A DNA stretch of 64,000 nucleotides, from assembly GCF_004920405.1 (NCBI RefSeq), contig NZ_RFLV01000006.1, positions 132,279-196,278 of the forward strand, given 5' to 3'. Numbering within the stretch: the stretch's first letter is position 1; each line of letters begins with the position of its first letter. Made by a program: the position numbers and the translations under genes. This DNA comes from Pseudomonas leptonychotis (GTDB lineage Bacteria > Pseudomonadota > Gammaproteobacteria > Pseudomonadales > Pseudomonadaceae). The notes beneath the pieces are model-generated. The model did not search any database. It was not told the DNA's origin and worked only from the letters and a program-made list of their open reading frames with translations. Positions 8,420 through 17,132 of the stretch are shown here, in pieces.

Positions 8420-8437
8420 ACGTGAAGAAGTTCACGT
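8420..8437. promoter_or_regulatory. Perfect inverted repeat upstream of the cupredoxin operon
   Basis: ACGTGAA-GAAG-TTCACGT is a perfect 7-base inverted repeat with a 4-base centre, about 90 bases upstream of the cupredoxin start and about 70 bases past the araC stop. No T-run follows on either strand, so an operator is more likely than a terminator. The binding protein is unknown. Confidence 0.4.
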
Positions 8438-8503
8438 TTCGCCGCCCCCACCATACCGTTTATCGCCAGCAACCCAGTTAAGTCGCCCCACCTAATCGGG
8501 TAC

Positions 8504-9256
8504 TTATTCGGCGCAGCGTAGACGCTTGGGAGTCAGACCAAGGTAGCGGCGCATGGCTGTGGTCAGGGCGCTCTGACTGGAAAAACCACACTCTTCAGCA
8601 ATGCGGATCAGCGGTAAGCCGCTCTCGCGCAACAGGCGCACGGCACGGTCAAGGCGGGTTTTCAGTAAGTACTGATGCGGCGTCAGACCGACACAGTCTT
8701 TGAATTGCGCATGAAAATGGCTGGGACTGAGGCAAGCCACCTGCGCCAGTTCGGCCACACTGATGCGCCGCGCCAGGTGCTTGATAATGTAACTGTCCAG
8801 TCGCTCCACGTTCAGCGGTCCACTAGCACGTGCCTGGGGCTCACCGAACAGTCGCAAGTGCAAGGCGCGCAGCAATACCCCCCCCAACGCACGGGGCAGC
8901 AGCGGGTCAGAGCCGTAACGCTCAAGTTCTGCACCGGCATAACTCAATAGGTTTTGAAAATCAGCATCCAGTTGTGGATAACGCGGGGTATCGAACAAAC
9001 GGGTCAGAAGCTGCAGGTCTTCACTGGAGGTGCCCTGCTCATCCAGATCAATGATCAACATGCGGTTAGCACCCATACCGGCAAACTGGTGATCGGCATC
9101 CCCCGGCACTAAGCAGGCGCGCATGCGACACACCTCGCCCCCACGACCATTGACCTCAAACTCAGCACGCCCTGCCAGCGACAATACCAGCTGGTGATGG
9201 TCATGAGTGTGTTCGTGGGCTTGGTCATCAAGACGAATCAGACGCGCATTGAACAT
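8504..9256 (-). CDS. AraC-family transcriptional regulator
   Basis: A 250-residue regulator. The N-terminal cupin-like sensor at about residues 1-90 has HEHTHDHHQLVLSLAGRAEFEV, typical of AraC arm/sensor domains. The C-terminal double helix-turn-helix covers about 150-248: ISVAELAQVACLSPSHFHAQFKDCVGLTPHQYLLKTRLDRA and IRIAEECGFSSQSALTTAMRRYLGLTPKR. The ATG at 9256 begins the conserved sequence; the frame is open 31 codons further up but that stretch contains two 9-bp direct repeats that look like an operator. It precedes the cupredoxin operon on the same strand and is divergent from the gene at 9505; its targets are unknown. Confidence 0.87.
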   Translation of the reverse strand: MFNARLIRLDDQAHEHTHDHHQLVLSLAGRAEFEVNGRGGEVCRMRACLVPGDADHQFAGMGANRMLIIDLDEQGTSSEDLQLLTRLFDTPRYPQLDADFQNLLSYAGAELERYGSDPLLPRALGGVLLRALHLRLFGEPQARASGPLNVERLDSYIIKHLARRISVAELAQVACLSPSHFHAQFKDCVGLTPHQYLLKTRLDRAVRLLRESGLPLIRIAEECGFSSQSALTTAMRRYLGLTPKRLRCAE

Positions 9257-9259
9257 TAA

Positions 9260-9289
9260 AGGTGCAACCCTGTATGACAGAGGTGCAAC
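9260..9289. promoter_or_regulatory. Two direct repeats, AGGTGCAAC, 21 bp apart
   Basis: AGGTGCAAC occurs at 9260-9268 and again at 9281-9289, directly upstream of the chosen araC start and spaced by exactly two helical turns. AraC-family proteins typically bind such direct repeats, so autoregulation is plausible. If the araC gene really starts further upstream the repeats would be coding. Confidence 0.4.
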
Positions 9290-9504
9290 TTTAACCGTTT
9301 GCCCGGTAAAACTGCAGCCTGCACGACAAATGGGCGCCACGCGCCCCAAAAAATAGCCACCTACTTGAAAGCGCCCAAATACAGGGCAAACAGCCGACCT
9401 GTGATGCTGTGAAACCGCCTGAAATAGGGGCTTACGTCGCCTGGCAAGGGATTTGCTCAGTTCGCCAGCCCCTTGCGCATCGTTCGGGTTCAGGAAACCA
9501 GCTT

Positions 9505-10218
9505 ATGGCTCTCAGCATTGCTCTCGCACTGGCATTGGCGTTATTACTCGCCGGCCACCACCTCAGCCAGCTCGCCGCCAAACGCCATCAGCAGCACCTT
9601 GGCGAGCTGCAAGGTGCATTGCTGCAACGGGCTATTGACCTGCTGCATAGCCTGCAAAAACACCGGGGCCTGGGTGCCCAGCAAGATTTACACAGCACCA
9701 GCCAGCGCAATGCCTTAGCCCGTCATCTCGACCAACTCTGGCTGAACTGGCCCGGCCCCAGCTTGCAACTCGCGCCACTGCAAGAGGACTGGCCTCGACT
9801 GCGCCGCAATCCGGCTGACTTTGCCGCTCACTGCCAGGTAATCGATGGCTTACTGGAGGTTATTACATTACTGGAAACACGCCTCTACCAGGCCGGAAAC
9901 CTTCACGTTCAAGGCGTCACTCATGCGTGCCATGGCTTGGAAAACCTTGCCCGTCTACGCGGCTTGAGTGTGCGCGCCGCCAATTACAGCCAATGCCCCC
10001 AAGGCCTAAAAGAGCAAATTCAAAAGCTTTGTCTGGCACTGGAACAATCACCGGCCACCCCTCCCTTACAGAAGGTGCTGAAGCGCCTGGAAGATGAGTT
10101 GATCGACAGTCGCGAGGTGCGCCTGGCACCACAAGAGTGCTTTGCCTTACTCACGCCGCTGATCGACGAATGCGCTCAGCGTCTGCGTGGCCCACTGCAC
10201 ACGCCCCTCAAGGACTGA
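9505..10218 (+). CDS. Membrane-anchored protein of unknown function
   Basis: A 237-residue protein that I do not recognise. One strongly hydrophobic segment at residues 2-17 (ALSIALALALALLLAG) is followed by a long helical region with many Leu, Gln and His residues. The segment LLHSLQKHRGLGAQQDL resembles the LQKERG(L/A)S helix of nitrate/nitrite-sensing (NIT) domains, so a NIT-like periplasmic helical bundle is possible, but no signalling output domain follows. The ATG at 9505 is preferred because AGGA lies 9 bases upstream; a GTG at 9409 would add 32 residues without a ribosome site. It is divergent from the araC gene and is followed after 70 bases by the I42 inhibitor-like lipoprotein. Confidence 0.6.
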   Translation: MALSIALALALALLLAGHHLSQLAAKRHQQHLGELQGALLQRAIDLLHSLQKHRGLGAQQDLHSTSQRNALARHLDQLWLNWPGPSLQLAPLQEDWPRLRRNPADFAAHCQVIDGLLEVITLLETRLYQAGNLHVQGVTHACHGLENLARLRGLSVRAANYSQCPQGLKEQIQKLCLALEQSPATPPLQKVLKRLEDELIDSREVRLAPQECFALLTPLIDECAQRLRGPLHTPLKD

Positions 10219-10288
10219 GCACACGTCTCTCCCACGGACCTGCCGCAACGGCTATGCTGGCAACCTCGACGTTCGCCAGGAGCTCACC

Positions 10289-10684
10289 ATGCTTGCCCCC
10301 CGTTTTACAGTGGCGCTCAGCCTTGCACTGCTCGGTGCCTGCGCGCAAACCCCCAGCAGTGTCACCTTGGAAGAGAAGCAACAAAGCCAATGTCCGCTGT
10401 CGCTGCAGGTCGGCCAACAATTTATTCTGCGCCTGCCCAGTAACCCCACCACCGGCTTTCGTTGGCTGCTGCGCGACTCCGCCCCACAAGTACTGCAAAG
10501 CCTCGGACCTGAGGTTTATACCAACCCGGAAGACGCCGGCCTGGTGGGCAGCGCCGGGGTTTCCACCTGGCGTTTTCAGGTGGCCAAGGCCGGCTCAGGC
10601 CAACTCGCCCTGACCTATGAACGCCCATGGGAAGTCGGTGTAGTGCCCGCGCAACGGTTTAATTGCACACTTAACGCGCAGTAA
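10289..10684 (+). CDS. Chagasin-like (I42) protease-inhibitor lipoprotein
   Basis: A 131-residue protein with a lipoprotein signal (LLGAC, Cys18). The mature part is a single immunoglobulin-like I42 domain: NPTTGF at residues 52-57 and RPW at 112-114 match two of the three loops by which chagasin-type inhibitors block papain-family cysteine proteases; the middle loop corresponds to VGSAGVS at 86-92. Cys35 and Cys126 could pair. It is predicted to sit in the periplasm. The ATG at 10289 has AGGAG upstream. Its target protease is unknown; inhibition of an endogenous or foreign cysteine protease is inference from the loops. Confidence 0.82.
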   Translation: MLAPRFTVALSLALLGACAQTPSSVTLEEKQQSQCPLSLQVGQQFILRLPSNPTTGFRWLLRDSAPQVLQSLGPEVYTNPEDAGLVGSAGVSTWRFQVAKAGSGQLALTYERPWEVGVVPAQRFNCTLNAQ

Positions 10685-10925
10685 CGCTGGCGCGGCATTC
10701 TGCACAGGATCGACCTTGGGCGATGCACATTAACGAGCTTGCGCAGCAGCTGGCTGGGGTGATCGCTATCGCTGTTTGCGCATTTGATACCCAGGCAAAT
10801 CCACGAGCCCAGCCCTCTTATTAGGCACCATGCGGCTGATTTCCGACCAATCGATGTAATCAGCGTTTGGCTATGGGCTGTACTTGGCTAAAATGCCGGG
10901 CTTTATCGATCAGTGCGCAACCAAC

Positions 10926-11669
10926 GTGAGCAAACAGCCCGACCGTCTTTTCGCCCAACCCCTGGCCCAGGTCCCTGACTTCGCCTTTAACGAGGACGTG
11001 GTGCGGGTCTTTCCGGACATGATCAAACGCTCGGTACCGGGTTACCCGACCATTGTCGAGAACATCGGCGTGCTGGCCGGCCAGTTCGCCCAACCGCACA
11101 GCGTGCTCTATGACCTCGGCAGCTCGCTGGGTGCGGTGACCCAAGCCCTGCGCCGGCATGTGCAGATCGACGATTGCCGAGTCATCGCGGTGGACAACTC
11201 CAGCGCCATGGTCGAACGCTGCCGCGAGTACCTGCACGCGCAGGACTCGATGTTTCAGGAGCTATTGCCCGTCGAGGTGATCGAAGCCGATATCCTCAAC
11301 CTAGAGCTGCAGCCCACCTCTTTGGTGGCGCTGAACTTCACCCTGCAATTTATTCAACCCGAACAGCGCCTCACGCTGCTCACCCGGATTCGCCAGGCCT
11401 TGCTACCCGGCGGGGCATTAATTCTTTCGGAGAAGTTGCGCTTCGAGGATAACCAGCAACATGAGTTACTGGGCGAGCTACACATCGCCTTCAAGCGCGC
11501 CAACGGCTACAGCGAACTGGAAATTGCCCAGAAACGCAGCGCCATCGAAAAAGTCATGCTTCCCGATAGCCTTGAGCAACACCGCGAACGCTTGCTGGCC
11601 GCAGGATTCAGCCAGGTGGTGCCGTGGTTCCAGTGCCTTAATTTCGCCTCATTGATTGCCCTGCCATGA
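10926..11669 (+). CDS. cmoA: Carboxy-S-adenosyl-L-methionine synthase CmoA
   Basis: A 247-residue protein, equal to the usual CmoA length. CmoA makes carboxy-S-adenosylmethionine from SAM and prephenate for wobble-uridine modification (cmo5U34) of tRNA. Seen: [21 protein letters not shown], then the SAM-binding [11 protein letters not shown] motif and [13 protein letters not shown] chose the GTG at 10926 because family members begin [14 protein letters not shown]; the frame continues upstream to 10884 without family sequence. No strong ribosome site. Its last four bases overlap the cmoB start. Confidence 0.95.
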   Translation: MSKQPDRLFAQPLAQVPDFAFNEDVVRVFPDMIKRSVPGYPTIVENIGVLAGQFAQPHSVLYDLGSSLGAVTQALRRHVQIDDCRVIAVDNSSAMVERCREYLHAQDSMFQELLPVEVIEADILNLELQPTSLVALNFTLQFIQPEQRLTLLTRIRQALLPGGALILSEKLRFEDNQQHELLGELHIAFKRANGYSELEIAQKRSAIEKVMLPDSLEQHRERLLAAGFSQVVPWFQCLNFASLIALP

Positions 11670-12634
11670 TTAATCGTCTTGATCTCGACGCCCTGCAAGC
11701 GGCACTTGCCGGCACGCCACTGCAAGACTGGTCCGCCGACTTACCCGGGCAAATCGACGCCAAACTGGCGATCGGCCACGGTGACTTACAACGCTGGTAC
11801 GGCGCGGTGCAGGCGCTACCCGCACTGGACATCAAGCAGCTGGATTTACTGCACAGCTTCTGCCTCAACGGCCACTGCGATGAGCCTACGCGCGCCGCGC
11901 TGAAAACCGCGTTACAGGGCCTGATCCCTTGGCGCAAAGGGCCGTTTCATCTGTTTGACGTACACGTCGACACCGAATGGCGCTCGGACTGGAAGTGGCA
12001 ACGGGTTGCCCCTTATTTGGACTTGAAGGGCAAACGCGTACTGGATGTCGGCTGCGGCAATGGCTACTACATGTGGCGCATGCTTGGCGCCGGCGCAGAC
12101 AGCGTAGTCGGCATCGACCCCAACTGGCTGTTTCTCTGCCAGTTCCTGGCCATGAAAAACTACCTCCCCGACCTACCGGCCTGGCACCTACCGCTGGCGT
12201 TCGAGGAGCTGCCGGGCAAGCTGCAAGGCTTCGATACGGTGTTTTCCATGGGCGTGCTGTACCACCGCCGCTCGCCTATCGATCACCTGATTGATCTCAA
12301 GGATTGCCTGGTCAAAGACGGCGAGCTGGTGCTGGAAACCTTGGTGGTGGAAGGCGATGCTCAGCAGGTGCTGGTGCCAGAAGATCGCTACGCACAGATG
12401 CGCAACGTTTGGTTCCTGCCTTCGGTACCGGCCTTGGAGTTGTGGCTGCTCCGCGCCGGCTTTGTCGATGTGCGCTGTGTGGATGTCAGCACCACCAGTG
12501 TTGACGAACAGCGCTCGACTGAATGGATGCGTTTCCAGTCGCTGCCTGAGTTTCTCGACCCGGCTGACCATAGCCGTACCGTCGAAGGCCTGCCTGCGCC
12601 GAGCCGCGCAGTGCTGATCGCCCGCAAACCCTGA
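11666..12634 (+). CDS. cmoB: tRNA U34 carboxymethyltransferase CmoB
   Basis: A 322-residue protein, the normal length. It transfers the carboxymethyl group from carboxy-SAM to 5-hydroxyuridine at position 34 of tRNA, giving cmo5U. Seen: [35 protein letters not shown], the conserved Rossmann SAM-binding block, and [16 protein letters not shown]. Its ATG overlaps the cmoA stop (ATGA), so the two are co-translated. The gene ends 2 bases before an inverted repeat element that separates it from convergent pdxJ. Confidence 0.96.
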   Translation: MINRLDLDALQAALAGTPLQDWSADLPGQIDAKLAIGHGDLQRWYGAVQALPALDIKQLDLLHSFCLNGHCDEPTRAALKTALQGLIPWRKGPFHLFDVHVDTEWRSDWKWQRVAPYLDLKGKRVLDVGCGNGYYMWRMLGAGADSVVGIDPNWLFLCQFLAMKNYLPDLPAWHLPLAFEELPGKLQGFDTVFSMGVLYHRRSPIDHLIDLKDCLVKDGELVLETLVVEGDAQQVLVPEDRYAQMRNVWFLPSVPALELWLLRAGFVDVRCVDVSTTSVDEQRSTEWMRFQSLPEFLDPADHSRTVEGLPAPSRAVLIARKP

Positions 12635-12635
12635 T

Positions 12636-12700
12636 GTAGGGTGGATGGTGCTCTACCCATCCACCGCCCTGGTGGATGAAAACAGCATCATCCACCCTAC
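12636..12700. repeat. GTAGGGTGGAT inverted-repeat element, copy 1
   Basis: Starts GTAGGGTGGAT and ends ATCCACCCTAC, with internal CATCCACC/GGTGGATG, giving a nested inverted repeat of 65 bases between the convergent cmoB and pdxJ genes. The same family recurs at 49972-50043 and 51157-51231. It can fold as an extended hairpin and may end both transcripts. This is a dispersed REP-like extragenic element of Pseudomonas. Confidence 0.75.
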
Positions 12701-12710
12701 GGGCTTGGAT

Positions 12711-13457
12711 TTAGCCGCGCCCCGAAGCCGCAACTATCAACTGTTTCATCTCCACCACCGCCTGTTTGAAACCAACAAACAGCGCATGCGCCACCAACGC
12801 GTGACCGATGTTCAGCTCGTTGATCCCGGCAATCGCCGCCACCGGCTCGACGTTGTGGTAATGCAGGCCATGGCCGGCATTGACGATCAAACCATGGGCT
12901 AAACCGCACGCTACACCGTCGCGAATCCGCGCCAATTCACGCGCCGCCTCTTCAGGGCTGTGCGCATCGGCATAACGACCGGTATGCAACTCAATAGCCG
13001 GCGCACCCACGCGTTTGGACGCCTCAATCTGCTGCGCATCAGGGTCGATAAACAGCGACACCTCACAACCGATTTTGCTCAGGCGCTCAACCGCGGCGCG
13101 AATCCGCGCTTCCTGCCCAGCCACATCAAGGCCACCCTCGGTGGTCAATTCCTGACGAGTTTCCGGCACCAGGCACACATGTTCAGGACGGATACTTTCA
13201 GCAAATGCGAGCATCTCTTCGGTGACGCCCATCTCGAAGTTCATCCGCGTCTGCATAACCTCCTTGAGCAGGCGCACATCACGCTCCTGGATATGCCGAC
13301 GGTCTTCACGCAGGTGCACGGTAATTCCATCGGCACCAGCCTCTTCAGCGTCCAGCGCGGCCTTGACTGGATCTGGATAACGGGTGCCACGGGCCTGGCG
13401 CAAAGTGGCCACATGGTCGATGTTTACTCCCAGCAGAATACGATTGGCATCAGTCAC
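12711..13457 (-). CDS. pdxJ: Pyridoxine 5'-phosphate synthase PdxJ
   Basis: A 248-residue cytoplasmic TIM-barrel enzyme condensing 1-deoxyxylulose 5-phosphate with 3-amino-2-oxopropyl phosphate to pyridoxine 5'-phosphate. Seen: [24 protein letters not shown] at the N-terminus, [17 protein letters not shown] and [12 protein letters not shown], all hallmarks of PdxJ. Its start overlaps the end of recO by 8 bases, so it is the last gene of the lepB-DUF4845-rnc-era-recO-pdxJ series. Confidence 0.97.
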   Translation of the reverse strand: MTDANRILLGVNIDHVATLRQARGTRYPDPVKAALDAEEAGADGITVHLREDRRHIQERDVRLLKEVMQTRMNFEMGVTEEMLAFAESIRPEHVCLVPETRQELTTEGGLDVAGQEARIRAAVERLSKIGCEVSLFIDPDAQQIEASKRVGAPAIELHTGRYADAHSPEEAARELARIRDGVACGLAHGLIVNAGHGLHYHNVEPVAAIAGINELNIGHALVAHALFVGFKQAVVEMKQLIVAASGRG

Positions 13458-14148
13458 GGTTCGGCTCCTTGAGCGTCATAAACAGTTCGCGGCTGACCAG
13501 CGGTCGTCCGCCTAAATGAGGAGCCAAGGCCTGACGCATCAGGCGCTTGGCAGCGGCCAAAGCACCCGGCGTTGTCCAGTCGGCCTCAGCCATGGCCAGC
13601 AACTCGATCCCGTGAAAAACCCCAGGTTGCAAATGCCCAACCGGCACCAAGCCGGTTTCGGTTTGCAGTCGATACAGGCCTGTTTCGGCGATGGGTTGGC
13701 CTTCGCTGTCCAGATTCAGGGCAAAACCATAGCCCAGCTCATCCAGCAAACGCCACTCAAAAGAACGCAGCAACGGCTCCAAGGCACGACCTTCAGCCAA
13801 GGCCAATACTGTCATGGCGTAATGTTCAAAGACGGCCGGATGCGGCGCTTCAGCAGGGAGTAAGCGAATCAGCAATTCGTTAAGGTAGATACCACTGAAC
13901 AGGGCCTCACCAACCAACAGATTGGGGATACCAGCAGGCTCAAGGCGGCCAACGTTTTTCAGTTCGCCACGCCCTCGAAACTCAACTTCCAGCGGAATAA
14001 ACGGCCGCGCCAGGCTACCGGCTTTACCGCGCGCGCCACGCAACACTGCGCGCAACCGCCCCTGGGGCGTGAGGAAGTCCACTAGCGCACTGCTTTCACG
14101 GTAAGCGCGGCTGTGCAGTACATAGGCAGGCTGACTGTCTGCAAGCAT
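13450..14148 (-). CDS. recO: DNA repair protein RecO
   Basis: A 232-residue protein with the N-terminal OB-fold ([34 protein letters not shown]) and the helical C-terminal region typical of RecO, which works with RecF and RecR to load RecA on SSB-coated single-stranded DNA. Zinc-type cysteines are absent, as in other proteobacterial RecO proteins. It lies between era and pdxJ, the standard gammaproteobacterial order. A 61-base gap with a hairpin separates it from era. Confidence 0.94.
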   Translation of the reverse strand: MLADSQPAYVLHSRAYRESSALVDFLTPQGRLRAVLRGARGKAGSLARPFIPLEVEFRGRGELKNVGRLEPAGIPNLLVGEALFSGIYLNELLIRLLPAEAPHPAVFEHYAMTVLALAEGRALEPLLRSFEWRLLDELGYGFALNLDSEGQPIAETGLYRLQTETGLVPVGHLQPGVFHGIELLAMAEADWTTPGALAAAKRLMRQALAPHLGGRPLVSRELFMTLKEPNRD

Positions 14149-14181
14149 GGCCAGTGGTTACTCGAAGTGGCGGGCGTATAC

Positions 14182-14203
14182 GTGGGCGCAAAGGCACGCC
14201 CAC
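14182..14203 (-). other. Intercistronic hairpin between era and recO
   Basis: GTGGGCG and CGCCCAC form a perfect 7-base stem around an 8-base loop in the 61-base gap. There is no T-run, so it is unlikely to be a full terminator; it may stabilise or partition the operon transcript. Confidence 0.45.
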
Positions 14204-14209
14204 TCAACG

Positions 14210-15112
14210 TTAGATGTTGTCGTAACCAAGCGAGCGCAAGGCGCGCTCATCGTCCGACCAGCCACTTTTGACCTTAACCCAGAGGTTGAGCATGATTTTG
14301 GAGTCGAACATCACTTCCATATCCTTGCGCGCCTCTTGGCCGATGCGCTTGATGCGCTCGCCCTTGTCGCCAATGATGATCTTCTTCTGCCCGTCACGCT
14401 CAACCAGAATCAGCGCATGGATATGCAGGATGCGTCCATCACGCTTGAATTCCTCAATTTCCACGGTGATTTGGTACGGCAACTCGGCCCCCAGCTGACG
14501 CATGATCTTTTCACGAACCAGCTCGGCGGCGAAGAAACGGCTGGAACGGTCGGTGACCTGATCTTCCGGGAAGAAATGCACGCCTTCCGGCAAGCGCTCG
14601 CCCACCAGTTTTTCCAGAGTATCGAGGTTATGCCCATGCTGGGCCGATACCGGCACGATCTCAGCATTTGGCAACTGGGTAGCCAGCCACTCCAGATGCG
14701 GCATCAGATCAGCCTTATCCTCAACGCGATCGGTTTTGTTGATCGCCAGAATCACCGGGCCCTCAACGTATTGAATACGTTCCAGTACCATCTGGTCTTC
14801 ATCGGTCCAACGGGTGCGATCGACCACAAAGATCACCACGTCGACATCTTTCAGCGCCGACGAGGCGTTCTTGTTCATATAACGATTGAGGGCTTTCTCG
14901 TTGTTCTTGTGCAGGCCAGGGGTGTCGACATAGATCGCTTGCACCTCACCCTCGGTCTTGATCCCGAGCATGTTATGCCGCGTGGTTTGCGGCTTGCGCG
15001 AAGTGATTGCCAGCTTCTGCCCAAGGATGTGGTTAAGCAAGGTCGACTTACCCACGTTGGGCCGGCCGACGATGGCGACATAGCCACAGCGTGTAACAGG
15101 TAAATCAGTCAT
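14210..15112 (-). CDS. era: GTPase Era
   Basis: A 300-residue GTPase that helps 16S rRNA maturation and 30S assembly. Seen: G1 [10 protein letters not shown]3 DTPGLH, G4 NKTD, and the C-terminal KH domain with [21 protein letters not shown]. The ATG at 15112 ([10 protein letters not shown]) is chosen because GGAG lies 7 bases upstream; in-frame ATGs at 15118 and 15127 are poorly placed. It overlaps the rnc stop by 8 bases, the classical rnc-era coupling. Confidence 0.97.
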   Translation of the reverse strand: MTDLPVTRCGYVAIVGRPNVGKSTLLNHILGQKLAITSRKPQTTRHNMLGIKTEGEVQAIYVDTPGLHKNNEKALNRYMNKNASSALKDVDVVIFVVDRTRWTDEDQMVLERIQYVEGPVILAINKTDRVEDKADLMPHLEWLATQLPNAEIVPVSAQHGHNLDTLEKLVGERLPEGVHFFPEDQVTDRSSRFFAAELVREKIMRQLGAELPYQITVEIEEFKRDGRILHIHALILVERDGQKKIIIGDKGERIKRIGQEARKDMEVMFDSKIMLNLWVKVKSGWSDDERALRSLGYDNI

Positions 15113-15794
15113 TGCCATTCTCCACACCTAGGGCGATCAGCGCGGCAGCGGCTGCCACCTGCTCGGCAATACGCCGGCTAGCACCCTGCCCTAGGGTTTT
15201 ATCATTCAATAAGGTGACCTGGCACTCGACCACAAATGTCCGGCAATGCGGATCACCCTGGATATCCGCCACGTCATAGCGCGGCAGCTCACAGCCGCGC
15301 GATTGCAGAAATTCCTGCAACCGGGTTTTCGGATCCTTGTTGGTGTCGACCAAGGTCAAACTGTCCAACTCGGTGGTCAACCAAGCCAGCACTCGCTCGC
15401 GGGCCGCGTCCATACCGGTGTCCAGATATATAGCCCCGATCAGGGCCTCAAGTGCATCAGCAAGAATCGACTCGCGACGAAAACCGCCGCTCTTCAACTC
15501 GCCGGAACCAAGACGTAGGTACTCACCCAGATCAAAACCACGGGCCAGAATCGCCAGGGTTTCGCCCTTGACCAAGCGTGCACGCAACCGCGACAACTGC
15601 CCTTCGCGCGCCAGCGGAAAGCGCTGGAACAGCGCTTCGCCGGCCACAAAGTTGAGGATGGCATCACCGAGAAACTCTAGGCGCTCATTATTGCGCCCAG
15701 CAAAACTGCGGTGAGTTAGGGCCAGAATCATCAGTTCCTGGTCCTTAAAGGTATAACCGAGCCGCCGCTCGAGACGGGCTAACGATGCACTCAC
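15105..15794 (-). CDS. rnc: Ribonuclease III
   Basis: A 229-residue endoribonuclease of normal length that cuts double-stranded RNA, including rRNA precursors. Seen: the signature [20 protein letters not shown] in the catalytic domain, [12 protein letters not shown] in the second catalytic segment, and a C-terminal double-stranded RNA-binding domain (about residues 155-225) with [14 protein letters not shown]. The start overlaps the stop of the DUF4845 gene (4 bases) and its 3' end overlaps era. Confidence 0.97.
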   Translation of the reverse strand: MSASLARLERRLGYTFKDQELMILALTHRSFAGRNNERLEFLGDAILNFVAGEALFQRFPLAREGQLSRLRARLVKGETLAILARGFDLGEYLRLGSGELKSGGFRRESILADALEALIGAIYLDTGMDAARERVLAWLTTELDSLTLVDTNKDPKTRLQEFLQSRGCELPRYDVADIQGDPHCRTFVVECQVTLLNDKTLGQGASRRIAEQVAAAAALIALGVENGND

Positions 15795-16168
15795 GGCATA
15801 CGCACGCGGAATTCTTTATCGAAACGCACTACCAGATCGATATTTTGGATTAAGGGTTCGCGTTTTTCGTACTTCAGGTGTACACGAAATTCGTTGTTTT
15901 CGACTTTTACTTTAATCGCGTCCTGCATATTCAAATCTCGGATGCTGTTGACCTGCATCCCCTTGCTGATATGGCTATAGAAGTCGCCAACTGTTCGAAC
16001 ATCGAGCGCTTTATCAGTCTCAACAGAGGTAATCATTTTTTCCAGCGCCATATTATCGAAATAATGCGGCAGCACCTTGAATGCTGCGCTGGCAAAAAAA
16101 GCAACAACAGTCAGCATCATCAACCAACCAAGAATCGATATTCCCTTCTGTGAATGCGCAGATTTCAT
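15791..16168 (-). CDS. DUF4845 single-span membrane protein
   Basis: A 125-residue protein with a prepilin-like N-terminus: short charged leader MKSAHSQKG followed by a hydrophobic helix at about residues 10-29, and a C-terminal region of alternating strands. This family lies between lepB and rnc in many pseudomonads and has no established function. The ATG at 16168 is chosen because GGGGA lies 7 bases upstream; the frame extends four codons further. The QKG-hydrophobic boundary resembles a type IV prepilin cleavage site but lacks the usual Phe-Thr-Leu-Ile-Glu, so I do not call it a pilin. Confidence 0.85.
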   Translation of the reverse strand: MKSAHSQKGISILGWLMMLTVVAFFASAAFKVLPHYFDNMALEKMITSVETDKALDVRTVGDFYSHISKGMQVNSIRDLNMQDAIKVKVENNEFRVHLKYEKREPLIQNIDLVVRFDKEFRVRMP

Positions 16169-16272
16169 ATTTGTCCCCAAGTTCGAGTGTTGTGAAAGCC
16201 ATTACGGCTGGAGGCAAGACTATATATAGCCTGCAACGCTGCATGTAACAGCGTCGCAGATTTATCGTCAGG

Positions 16273-17127
16273 TCAGTGAATCAGGCCGACGCGGGAAAAG
16301 TTGGGCAAGTTCCGCGACTTCGGATCGGGCCAGCTCATCCAGATAGCAAAGGCTTTGCCAACGATATTCTGATCCGGGACCATGCCCAGCAGCGGCTTGG
16401 GAATGGAAGGATCATTCCAGTAGCGACTGTCATTAGAGTTATCGCGGTTATCGCCCATCATGAAGAAATGCCCTTGCGGCACCACCCACTCACCACCCGG
16501 CTCAAGCCGATAACGCTGCATCTCCTTACGAATCTGGTGCTCTGCTTCACCAAGTTTTTCGCTATACAGCGTCGCGCTGCCCAGGCTGCCAGGTTCGTCG
16601 CCAATCAACTGCTGAGCCACAGACTCGCCATTGATGGTAAGGCGTTTGTCACTGCTGTAAGCAATACGGTCGCCGGCCAAGCCCACCACCCGCTTGATGT
16701 AGTTGATGTTAGGATCGCTGGGATAGCGAAACACCATCACATCACCACGCTGTGGCTCACCGACTTCAATCACTTTGGTGTCCAACACGGGCAAACGAAT
16801 GCCGTAGGCAAACTTGTTAACCAGAATGAAATCACCCACTTCCAGAGTCGGTTTCATCGAGCCGGATGGAATCTGAAAAGGCTCGACCAAAAACGAACGC
16901 AACACCAGCACAATCGCCAGCACCGGAAAGAACGACTTGCCGTACTCGACCAACAGAGGTTCTTTATTCAGACGATCAACCACCGCCTCATCAGGCTCGC
17001 TGACCTGACCGTGATAGGTACTGATCGCTGCTCGCCGGCGCGGGGCCAGAAAGATCAAATCGAACAACGCCAGGGCGCCACAGACGGCGACCGCGATAAC
17101 CAGTAACAGCGGAAAATTGATCGACAT
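16273..17127 (-). CDS. lepB: Signal peptidase I
   Basis: A 284-residue inner-membrane protease that cleaves signal peptides of exported proteins. Two hydrophobic segments lie at about 4-28 and 66-80. The catalytic serine is Ser90 in IPSGSMKPT and the general-base lysine is Lys145 in YIKRVVGLAGDR; the C-terminal box MGDNRDNSNDSRYW is present. It follows lepA after 5 bases, the conserved lepA-lepB order. Confidence 0.98.
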   Translation of the reverse strand: MSINFPLLLVIAVAVCGALALFDLIFLAPRRRAAISTYHGQVSEPDEAVVDRLNKEPLLVEYGKSFFPVLAIVLVLRSFLVEPFQIPSGSMKPTLEVGDFILVNKFAYGIRLPVLDTKVIEVGEPQRGDVMVFRYPSDPNINYIKRVVGLAGDRIAYSSDKRLTINGESVAQQLIGDEPGSLGSATLYSEKLGEAEHQIRKEMQRYRLEPGGEWVVPQGHFFMMGDNRDNSNDSRYWNDPSIPKPLLGMVPDQNIVGKAFAIWMSWPDPKSRNLPNFSRVGLIH

Positions 17128-17132
17128 AAGGT

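Noticed and set aside
10721..10822. 33-codon frame starting MHINELAQQL between the I42 gene and cmoA
   Set aside because: No good ribosome site and no known family; too short to support from sequence alone, although it has a plausible amphipathic start.
15791..16168. DUF4845 protein as a type IV pilin-like protein
   Set aside because: The leader resembles a prepilin, but the residues after the Gly lack the conserved Phe and Glu5, and the genomic setting is not a pilus locus.
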